64,000 nt of DNA. Origin: Tychonema sp. LEGE 07203. GTDB lineage: Bacteria; Cyanobacteriota; Cyanobacteriia; Cyanobacteriales; Microcoleaceae. Shown piece by piece: positions 9,301 to 16,623 of the stretch. The notes beneath the pieces were generated by a model. The model had not been told where the DNA came from. It searched no databases and worked only from the letters and a program-made list of their open reading frames with translations. Where the stretch lies: assembly GCF_015207285.1 (NCBI RefSeq), contig NZ_JADEXD010000002.1, positions 48,663-112,662 on the forward strand, read 5' to 3'. The first letter of the stretch is position 1, and the number at the start of each line of letters is the position of its first letter. Position numbers and translations under genes: made by a program.

Positions 9301-9301
9301 G
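8183..9301 (+). pseudogene. IS630 family transposase, degenerate
   Basis: The intact N-terminus (8183-8443) is a helix-turn-helix region: NDGKTYRGISEVMEVTYTTV. A TAG at 8441-8443 stops it. The same frame then reads YGYEFGRWTAARLATYLEKV before a frameshift near 8600. Later pieces of the DDE domain occur in different frames, including IIVLDNASFHKN-like text (VIILDNASFHKNKD near 9010) and the terminal PPYSPDYNLIELIWHSAKEY near 9100, broken by a further TGA near 9089. At least three disabling lesions mean it cannot make an active enzyme. The final stop codon overlaps the right-hand TA duplication. Confidence 0.85.
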
Positions 9302-11086
9302 CAGCTTACAACCCCGTGGCATTACCAGTACATCAAGTCGAGCAGTTCATCGACATTCGAGTACACCTTCCCGCAGAACACTTTCACAGACCCAGATGAG
9401 GGCGACAAGCTCACCTAGACAGCAACTCTGATGGACGGTAGCCCCCTACCAAGTTGGCTTACCTTCAATCCAAACACTCGTACACTCAGCGGTACAAGTT
9501 CCATACCGCAGGAATTCAAGATTAAGTTAACAGCAACGGACAAGGCGGGTGCTAGTGCTAGCGATAATGACGGTATGTTGCTGCAATTTAGCAGCACCGG
9601 CGTAGTCATTGACGGCTACATAGAGGGTGCAACCCTCTTCCTAGACGCTAACAAAAACGGCATCCTCGACACCAACGAACCATCCACAATTACTAACAGC
9701 AAAGGTGAATTCAATCTCAACATCCCCTTCGAGACATTCGACACCAACAAAAACGGAGAAATCGACCCATCAGAAGGCAATATAGTTGCCACCGGAGGCA
9801 CTGACACCGCCACCGGCTTACCCCTAGAAACACCAGTCACCGCACCGCCAGATTCCACAGTTGTCACCCTCCTAACCAGCTTAGTCGCTGACTTAACCGA
9901 CAAAGGAACTGCACCAGAATCAGCCCAATCTTTAGTCAAAGCCGCCCTTGGACTCCCCGCTGATGTTGACTTAACTAGCTTAGATCCGATCGCAGCCACC
10001 AACCAAAATTTACCAGGCGGAGTCCAAGTCTTATCCGCAATGGTGAAAGTCCAAAACTTCATCACCCAAACCAGCGCTTTGATTGACGGCGCTTCCAGTG
10101 CACTCAATACCGATATTGTCAAAGCTGTTGTCAGTTCAATTACCGATCGAATTCAATCCAGTACAGTCTTAAACCTCAGCAACGCAGCAGCCTTAGAACC
10201 AATCATTCAGCAAGCAGCCGCGAAAATCCAGCAAATAGACCCCAGTTTCAACAGTCAACAAATCACCCAAATTACCTCGCAAGCCGCGACAGTAATGGCT
10301 ACCGCAAATCAACGCATTGATAGCGCTGTTTCCAACCCAACAGCAACATCAATTCCTGAATCAGTTGCCCGCGTCCAACAAGTAGCCTTGGGCCCGACAA
10401 CTCAAGATTTCAAAGCAGTTGGTACGGGAAACAAACCAATTTCCCTGGTAGTTACTGAGAATACCGGTGCTGCTTTAGATAGCCGAATTCAAGCAGTAGT
10501 TTTACCAGTTGGCCTTGCGACTCCCGTTGTCAGCGGCGATGCAGATTTGGGCAGCAATTCCCCGAATGCAATTCTCGGTACAAATGGCGACGATATCCTG
10601 ATTGGCGACAGCGCGGATAATGTATTGATGGGCATGAGGGGCAATGATTCCCTCGATGGAACTCTGGGAAATGACACTGTTTTCGGCGGCAAAGGTAGCG
10701 ATACTTTGCTCGGAAGTAGCGGTGATGATGCCTTGTTTGGCAATCGCGGCGCTGACATTTTGAACGGCGATGATGGCAACGATCTACTTTACGGAGGTAA
10801 GGGAGATGATTTGCTGACTGGCGGTTTGGGAAGTGATACTTTGACGGGAGGAATGGGAGTAGATAAGTTCTTGCTTTCTGCGAATTCCGGTACTGATACG
10901 ATCGCAGATTTTGAACTCGGTCAAGACTTGTTAGTATTGGGTAGCGGGCTGGATTTCTCGCAGTTGGCGATTAGTCAAGATAGCGGTGCAACTTTAATTC
11001 GGTTCGTACAAACTGGGGAGATTTTAGCTTCTCTCAGTGGAGTTTCTGCTAGCAGTATTAGCGCTGCCAATTTCGGATTAATTTGA
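9301..11086 (+). pseudogene. 3' part of the DUF4347 gene: Ig/cadherin-like, helical and RTX calcium-binding region
   Basis: Reading from the right IS junction gives AAYNPVALPVHQVEQ in the original frame, then a frameshift near 9342-9347, then SSTFEYTFPQNTFTDPDEGD, a TAG at 9416-9418 where Tyr is expected, and an open stretch from 9431 to 11086. The intact part holds the end of a putative Ig/cadherin-like domain (LPSWLTFNPNTRTLSGT), two DxNxNGxxD EF-hand-like loops (DANKNGILD, DTNKNGEID), a long helical region, and about seven RTX nonapeptide units of the type GGKGDDLLTGG near residues 375-480. RTX repeats bind Ca2+ outside the cell and mark type I secretion. Translation from the internal ATG at 9431 is possible but would lack the N-terminal half. 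Confidence 0.75.
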
Positions 11087-11091
11087 GTAGG

Positions 11092-11235
11092 GACACGGCA
11101 TTGCCGTGTCCTCAATTGCCGTGTTGTCGATAGTTATATCCGATTGGGTTATCGGGGCAATTTCATCATCCAATCCGGTTGATTTTACCCGTTACCCGAA
11201 ATCAGGACACGGCAGTGCCGTGTCCCTACAATTAA
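11092..11235. repeat. Palindromic repeat, CACGGCATTGCCGTG type
   Basis: GGGACACGGCATTGCCGTGTCC near 11091-11112 and GACACGGCAGTGCCGTGTCC near 11206-11225 are near-perfect palindromes, with a third, degraded copy near 11280-11320. The first could act as a hairpin downstream of the RTX pseudogene. Confidence 0.65.
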
Positions 11236-11335
11236 TCGGGTGATGCTTGCATCCGAGGGGGTTAATAATTATTTTCGGGTAGGGAAACAGCACTGCCGTT
11301 TCCAGAGTTGCCGTGTTATTGATGGTTATATCTGA

Positions 11336-11451
11336 GATTTTGCACGATTCTCAATCATCTTTTTATGAACAGGCAAGATGCCTGTTCCACAAAAAAATTT
11401 ATCTCTTGTGGAACGGGCATCTTGCCCGTTCTTCAGAATGGTGCAAGATGT
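11336..11451. repeat. MITE-like element, TTGCACCATTCTCAA family, copy 1
   Basis: The imperfect terminal inverted repeats are TTTTGCACGATTCTCAA on the left and the reverse complement of TTCAGAATGGTGCAAGATG on the right. Inside are two hairpins built from GGCAAGATGCCTGTTC and GAACGGGCATCTTGCCCGTTC. Copies 2 and 3 lie at 27280-27398 and 49235-49353. It has no coding capacity. Confidence 0.75.
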
Positions 11452-11473
11452 GAGTTATATTCTACCTTTAACA

Positions 11474-12625
11474 TCAGCAGCGCTGATAACGCATTCCCGG
11501 CAACTGCGAAACTAATCCCAACAATTCCAACTGCAAAAGTATACCAGAAACTGTTCCCGCTTCTAATCCCGCTGCTTCCACAATTGTATCAAAAGAAATC
11601 GTCCCGGAGCCGATCGCACTTAACACCTTAGCCAATTCCGGCTCCAACGGCGGCGTGCGCTTCTCAACCGTCGGATTTGGCGGAAACAGCGACAACTGCT
11701 TGGCATTATCCAATTTTGGCATAGCTCCGAGCATTTCCAACAACCTGTCTTCGCTTAACAGCCGATCGCTATTCGGGAGAATTGGATGAGCACCTTTACT
11801 CAGCAACTCCAAACAACCAAAAGAGCGCTCATCATCCAATCTTGCCGTCAAAACATACACATCCCGGCAAAAATCATTAGCTTGATAAGCAGTAATTAAC
11901 GCCCCCGATTTGTGCGGAGCTTCAATCACAATTGTAGCGCGACTTAAGCCCGCAATTATCCGATTTCGGCGCGGAAAATTAGTTTTATTCGGTTGAGTTC
12001 CCGCCGGATATTCGCTAATTGCCAATCCCTGCTGCAACAGGCGATCGCACAACCGCTCATTCGGCCTAGGATAAACAATATCAACCCCAGTACCAAAAAC
12101 AGCCAAAGTCCGGCCACCCGCCTCCAAACAGCTTGTATGAGCCTCCGTATCAATTCCCGCAGCAAATCCCGAAACCACAGTAAACCCGTTTGTAGCCAAA
12201 GCCGCACTAAATTTGCGAGTCCAGCGGCGGCCGTATTCCGAAGGACTTCGAGTGCCAACAATTGCCACCGTCGGCGTAATTCCTTGATTCTCTTTTACAT
12301 CAACTAAACCGCGATAATATAGCACCGGCGGCGGATTGGGAATCTCTAATAACAAGCTGGGATAATCTGGATCGGCGGGTGTCCAAAAACAGGGATTTTT
12401 AATAAGATGTTGTTCAATAAATTCTTGGGGATTGAGTTTGGATCGTTCTTGCAAAACCGTTTCCATTGTCTGTTTCCCAAACCCTTCTACTCGCATTAAA
12501 TCTACGGACTTAGCTGTCCAAGCTGCTGCCAAACTAGGAAAATGTTGGTGCAATCTTTGCAACAAGATTGGCCCGATACCGCTAATTTGCGACCATGCTA
12601 ACCAGTAAGCGCGTTCTTCTAGCAA
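11474..12625 (-). CDS. dprA: DNA-processing protein DprA
   Basis: DprA loads RecA onto incoming single-stranded DNA during natural transformation. The 383-residue protein has an N-terminal helical domain (ISGIGPILLQRLHQHFPS, HhH-like), the central extended Rossmann fold with the family motifs VAIVGTRSPSEYGRRWT, VVSGFAAGIDTEAH and FPRRNRIIAGLS, and a C-terminal winged-helix tail (LAKVLSAIGSGTISFDTIVEAAGL). Length and motif order match the family. The ATG at 12625 is supported by the usual MLEERAYWLAWSQI start. It is a single gene flanked by repeats. Its presence fits natural competence, which is established for several cyanobacteria. Confidence 0.95.
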   Translation of the reverse strand: MLEERAYWLAWSQISGIGPILLQRLHQHFPSLAAAWTAKSVDLMRVEGFGKQTMETVLQERSKLNPQEFIEQHLIKNPCFWTPADPDYPSLLLEIPNPPPVLYYRGLVDVKENQGITPTVAIVGTRSPSEYGRRWTRKFSAALATNGFTVVSGFAAGIDTEAHTSCLEAGGRTLAVFGTGVDIVYPRPNERLCDRLLQQGLAISEYPAGTQPNKTNFPRRNRIIAGLSRATIVIEAPHKSGALITAYQANDFCRDVYVLTARLDDERSFGCLELLSKGAHPILPNSDRLLSEDRLLEMLGAMPKLDNAKQLSLFPPNPTVEKRTPPLEPELAKVLSAIGSGTISFDTIVEAAGLEAGTVSGILLQLELLGLVSQLPGMRYQRC

Positions 12626-12748
12626 TTGTTTTACCTCATTTTTTTGGGAGTTATTTTATCATTTTTGGGTGGGATATAGATTTTTTTTAACGAACCGCGA
12701 AGGCGCAAAGAACGCGAAGGGAAGAAGGGGAAGAGTTAAAAAGCATGG

Positions 12749-13417
12749 CTAAGTTTTCCAGTCGATAAAACGGGCGTAAATATAAGCTATGATTTCTCCG
12801 GTGACTGTCCGAAAACCTTCGCTCGATTTCCACCATTCTTGGGGGTTGTAATCTTGGGGTTCTGCTGCTATTATCCCGACTTTAATCTCTGGATGCAGCA
12901 CTTCTTTGAAAATAATCCAACTTCTGCGGGCGTGAGGGCCAAAGGAATAGAGATTAATTGAATCAACTTTTAGGGCGGATGCAGCCAGCCAGTCTCGAAG
13001 GGCGATCGCCGAAGCTGCTGTGCGGTGTTTCACGACATTGGGTGCGGGTACGGCTACCAGTTTGTCCTTATCAAATCCTAGGGCTATACAAGTCGCTGCT
13101 GTCAGTTCGGCATAATTTTTATATTCAGCGAGATAGTAGCCTTTGCTTACTGGAGGGCCAGTGGTAATTAATTGGCGGTATTCGCCTTTTTTGAATTCGG
13201 CGATCGCACTTTCGATCGCATAATCCGGCAACCACCCTTCCACAACCAATATATCTGCTTTCAGCGGCGAATTTACTGCCAAAAATGGATGGATATTTGT
13301 GATTATTAAGACCATTGCAATGATTAATCCCGTGACGGCAATTACCCAACCTTGCCAGGTAATTGCCCACATTTCTCGGCGGCGGATCAGACTAATTTTG
13401 ATTTTAGGTTTTCGCAT
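12749..13417 (-). CDS. YdcF/ElyC (DUF218) family membrane-anchored protein
   Basis: A 222-residue protein with one N-terminal membrane segment (residues ~19-45, WVIAVTGLIIAMVLIITNI) followed by a DUF218-type domain: ADILVVEGWLPDYAIESAIAEF near residue 54, LITTGPP near residue 83, VVKHRTAASA near residue 127 and SINLYSFGPHARRSWIIF near residue 152. Relatives such as SanA/ElyC affect cell envelope integrity, but the biochemical activity is not settled. The ATG at 13417 gives a basic cytoplasmic tail before the anchor. A pair of AGAAACCGGGTTTT palindromic repeats lies just upstream. Confidence 0.7.
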   Translation of the reverse strand: MRKPKIKISLIRRREMWAITWQGWVIAVTGLIIAMVLIITNIHPFLAVNSPLKADILVVEGWLPDYAIESAIAEFKKGEYRQLITTGPPVSKGYYLAEYKNYAELTAATCIALGFDKDKLVAVPAPNVVKHRTAASAIALRDWLAASALKVDSINLYSFGPHARRSWIIFKEVLHPEIKVGIIAAEPQDYNPQEWWKSSEGFRTVTGEIIAYIYARFIDWKT

Positions 13418-13469
13418 TCTGGCAAAATTCCGATCGAGAGAATTCTTGAGGATTTACGCACCAATGGCT

Positions 13470-13531
13470 AGAAACCGGGTTTTTCTTAAACTACTTAGTT
13501 GCACCCCACAGATGTACAAAACCCGGTTTCT
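13470..13531. repeat. Inverted repeat pair AGAAACCGGGTTTT ... AAAACCCGGTTTCT
   Basis: Perfect 14-bp arms at 13470-13483 and 13518-13531 are separated by 34 bp. Single or paired copies of the same core (GAAACCNGGTTTC) recur near 35564, 39066, 55867, 60615, 60662, 62743, 63050 and 63092. Confidence 0.75.
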
Positions 13532-13646
13532 TGAGTCCGAGTGCGATCCCCAACTAATCTTAATAGAAATCACGCCAAAAAATCTAACTTGCGAGTGCAA
13601 AATTAAATTCGTTAAATCCGCTACAAAATCCGCTGCCGAACCTTAT

Positions 13647-14300
13647 CTACTGTTTTTGTTTGAGATACTCAAAAACGCTCTTATCTCCAATGTCCTGCGG
13701 CATCGGTTGAAAGAACTTGCGGACGGCAAAAATGATGAACAATATTGCCCAAAGTCCCAGCAACAACTGTTCGCTTTCCGGTGACAGAAAACCGAAAATA
13801 TGTCCTAAAATCAACAGCGGAACTCCCGGAGTTAAAAACTTAGTTTCTAGGCGGTTGAAGCAAAAAGCTTCTTTAAAATAAATGCCATTTAATGCCGCAA
13901 AAGTAAAGCCAATTCCCCACAAAGTCGCTGGATTTTCGTAAACGGTTAAAGCTAAAGGTTTGCTGCTTTGTAGGGCGACAAATACTGCTGCTGCGCCGCC
14001 GATCGCCCAAAACGCTTGTAAAGTGCGGTGCAGCGCTATCATGTAAATGTGAATAGTTGCTAAACTAACGCCTAAAGCTATCCAAAAACACGCAAAAACA
14101 GCCGTTAAAGCTTGGATTGCTGTTGGGTTGTCGCCGCTTTGCAACACCAGAGTAGCGCCCACCGCCAAACACAGCGCCGCCACTCCCAACCCGGCGCGGT
14201 AGATCAGCACTCCGGTGCGATCGCTTTGAGTAATCGTAAACTCGCCGAATTGCCCTTGATAGACTTCCGATTCATCAGGCGATTTCAGTAATTGCATCAC
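13647..14300 (-). CDS. DUF2301 family integral membrane protein
   Basis: A 217-residue membrane protein with an N-terminal soluble stretch (YQGQFGEFTITQSDRTGVL) and five to six hydrophobic segments between residues ~30 and 195. The pattern GIYFKEAFCFNRLETKFLTPGVPLLILGH is characteristic of DUF2301, a family conserved in cyanobacteria and plastids and of unknown function. The gene is divergent from the 14382 gene, with about 80 bp between starts. Confidence 0.75.
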   Translation of the reverse strand: MMQLLKSPDESEVYQGQFGEFTITQSDRTGVLIYRAGLGVAALCLAVGATLVLQSGDNPTAIQALTAVFACFWIALGVSLATIHIYMIALHRTLQAFWAIGGAAAVFVALQSSKPLALTVYENPATLWGIGFTFAALNGIYFKEAFCFNRLETKFLTPGVPLLILGHIFGFLSPESEQLLLGLWAILFIIFAVRKFFQPMPQDIGDKSVFEYLKQKQ

Positions 14301-14381
14301 AGCTTCCTCCTATCTATCAGACACGAATGTACTTCTACCAAGATATACTTTATTGATAAACCAGTACAGCGGAACCGAGCG

Positions 14382-15044
14382 ATGCCTAAATTTAACAAAC
14401 CTCAACTTAACAAATCTAAAGTTAACAAGTCTAAATTTGACGATCGCCCAAATCCCAGCAAATCCCTTCCTTCAGAATCAGAAATTCCTCCAGTTCAGGT
14501 TGATGAAACCATTGTAACAGGCAGAAGACCGAAACCGCTCAACGAGTTCCAGCGCTTGTTGGCGGAATTACCAGAACTCACAGAGAGCTTGGAGTCCGAA
14601 TTGTTCGCCCGTCTCGATCGAGATATCCCAGTTAATGCGAAGCAATTTGAAACTAAAATTCGTAAAATGTTAGCTACAAAAAACATTGAGGTCAACCGAG
14701 AAAATTCAATTAAATATCTCGAAAAAATGAAGAAAAACATTCAATTCCCGTGCCTAGTTACCTGCATAGAAGAGTTTGAGTGGGAACAAGAATATATAAG
14801 GGGTTCTGGTAGCAAAAAAGAATATGCACGGCTCAAAAAAACTCGACCTTCTTATACTGATAGCTTCATAATTAATCGGTCGGAGGATTTGTTTGCTCAC
14901 GAAGAAGGCATATTTGTGCAAGTGCATCGCCTCAGCGATCGCCAAAAATTTATGTTGCCTTTATCCGGGTTGAAATCAGCCGATCTCATTTCTCCAAACC
15001 ATCAGTTATTGGATGATTATTTAATGTGGTCTCTGAATTATTAA
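14382..15044 (+). CDS. Conserved hypothetical protein with basic N-terminus
   Basis: A 220-residue protein from the ATG at 14382 (an upstream in-frame ATG at 14292 would overlap the opposing gene). Residues 1-30 are Lys/Asn-rich and disordered (KFNKPQLNKSKVNKSKFDD). A helical middle follows (RLLAELPELTESLESELFARL), then a C-terminal domain with conserved-looking text FPCLVTCIEEFEWEQEY and LSDRQKFMLPLSGLKSADL ending in LLDDYLMWSLNY. I recall similar C-terminal domains in small cyanobacterial proteins, but I cannot assign a function. The gene is followed directly by a 44-bp perfect palindrome. Confidence 0.55.
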   Translation: MPKFNKPQLNKSKVNKSKFDDRPNPSKSLPSESEIPPVQVDETIVTGRRPKPLNEFQRLLAELPELTESLESELFARLDRDIPVNAKQFETKIRKMLATKNIEVNRENSIKYLEKMKKNIQFPCLVTCIEEFEWEQEYIRGSGSKKEYARLKKTRPSYTDSFIINRSEDLFAHEEGIFVQVHRLSDRQKFMLPLSGLKSADLISPNHQLLDDYLMWSLNY

Positions 15045-15054
15045 GAAAGTCTTG

Positions 15055-15133
15055 GCAGTTGAAAGTGCGAGTTATTAATAACTCGCACTTTCAACTGCGA
15101 GGAGATACCAAATCCGGGTTTGGGATCTCCTCG
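15055..15133. terminator. Double hairpin with a 44-bp perfect palindrome
   Basis: Bases 15055-15098 form a perfect palindrome with 22-bp arms and no loop, centred on TATTAATA. A second hairpin follows at once, 15098-15133: CGAGGAGAT pairs with ATCTCCTCG, and inside it CAAA pairs with TTTG. The block lies between the convergent 14382 gene and ycf23-like gene, so it probably ends transcription from both sides, although no long T tract follows. Confidence 0.6.
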
Positions 15134-15208
15134 CTCAACCAGTCGGCGCAGGCCGATATCGTTTGACAAGAAGCGGTTTCAATCGCCGAATCATCTTTTC
15201 ATTCTTAA

Positions 15209-15967
15209 TTAAATTGAAGCAGCAAAGTGCGATCGTCGCTCTACTTTTGCCAAAGCTTCCACCAAACTGCGAACTGCAGCAATCATCGCCACTTCGCTAT
15301 TAAGTTGGCTGACAGCAGAACCGACACCAACACCAGCAGCGCCCGCGCCAACAGCTAGCGGTGCGGTGACGCTGGAGATGCCCGAAGCGCAGAGAACGGG
15401 GACTTGTACGGCGCGGGAAATTTCAAAGGCGGCGGCCAAAGTAGGCGCTGCTTTTTCAATTAATCCTAAAGTTCCGGCGTGAATTGGTTGGGCGCTGGTG
15501 CCGCCTTCGGTTTGAATGATATTCGCGCCAGCTTTGACTAATTCAATTGCTAACTGCACTTGTTTGTCGAGTGCCAAAATGTGGGGAACTGTGACAGAAA
15601 GCGTGATGTTCTCAAAGAGCGATCGAGTTTCGCGAGTCAACTCCAAAACTTCAGAAGCTTCAAAGCGGCGGCCCTGTGCATAGAAAGCATCAAAGTTGCC
15701 AATTTCAATCAAATCAGCGCCAGCTTCTACCGCAGCCACAAACTTTTGCGGTTCCACAGCCGATACACAAATTGGCAGATTTGTCAACTGTTTTGCCATC
15801 AATACCAAATCGCGATCGGCAGCAATATCTACAAATGTTGCACCGCCGAGATCCGCTGCTTTGACAACAGCCGCAACGTTGGCCGCATCAAAATTATTTA
15901 AACCGCTGATAATTTTCAGGGCGCGGCCTTGCTCAAATGCGCGCTGCAATTTAGAATTTACACTCAT
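15209..15967 (-). CDS. ycf23: DUF561 / Ycf23 family TIM-barrel protein
   Basis: A 252-residue protein of the DUF561 family, known in algal plastids as Ycf23. It has a TIM-barrel-like alternation: ALKIISGLNNFDAANVAAVV, GGATFVDIAAD, PICVSAVEP, GADLIEIGNFDAFY, AGANIIQTEGGTSAQPIH and VLCASGISSVTAPLAVGAGAAGVGVGSAV. The Gly-rich C-terminal loops suggest a phosphate-binding site as in related barrels. The function is unknown; conservation in photosynthetic organisms points to a housekeeping or photosynthesis-linked role. The ATG at 15967 is the only suitable start. Confidence 0.82.
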   Translation of the reverse strand: MSVNSKLQRAFEQGRALKIISGLNNFDAANVAAVVKAADLGGATFVDIAADRDLVLMAKQLTNLPICVSAVEPQKFVAAVEAGADLIEIGNFDAFYAQGRRFEASEVLELTRETRSLFENITLSVTVPHILALDKQVQLAIELVKAGANIIQTEGGTSAQPIHAGTLGLIEKAAPTLAAAFEISRAVQVPVLCASGISSVTAPLAVGAGAAGVGVGSAVSQLNSEVAMIAAVRSLVEALAKVERRSHFAASI

Positions 15968-16623
15968 CGTCAGTTTTCCAACTCAAAAAATTTGTTAGGC
16001 TTATTTTGACACGGATTAGAAATATTTTTGATTTTTAATTCTGAATTTTTATTACTTCCCTGCTGTCGAAATTTGTACGCATCTTGAATAACTTGTGTCC
16101 AGCCGCGATTCGATTTTAGATTTTTAATTCTAGATGCTCCCGATCGACCCCACGGATCGAGGATCGGGCTTGAGGATTTGAGATTCCAGATGCTCCCGAT
16201 TGATTCGGCGGGTCGATCTCGTGGCGGGTACCACAGGAGAAATTCGCAGGGTCAGCGCCGCGCTAATTGCTGCTTTTACCATTAAAGGCTAATGAGAGCA
16301 GCGCTGTTCGATCGCACTTAGCGGCTTGAATTGTAACTGTATTTTCCCGATCGGGAACCGACTGAATTGCTGTCCGAGCCCGAGCCCGAAAAGAGCGCGA
16401 TTCCGGAATAAAATGGTGGATAAGGCAGCAGCAAGAGCAGAGGCAACCAAGGGTATAAACTAGCCCGAAAACTCAAAAGTAATTCCAAAGACAGATCGCA
16501 AATTCTGTCTGTCGGTAGAGAATAGAATATAGCAGAGGGTTTAATTCCGCGCTGATATGTATAGATATATAGATAAAGTCCGATCGCCCGCAGGAACAGA
16601 AAGACATCAAGACGACTAGATAG
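15968..16623. other. Intergenic region with dispersed repeat
   Basis: It contains the repeat TTCCAGATGCTCCCGATTG followed by GTGGCGGGTACCACAGGAG (about 16185-16252), which recurs at about 60465-60535, and a partial copy near 16133-16170. In one frame the repeat reads GTTGEIRRVSAALIAAFTIKG and stop, which may be a coding relic. No other gene is seen before the hybrid kinase. Confidence 0.5.
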
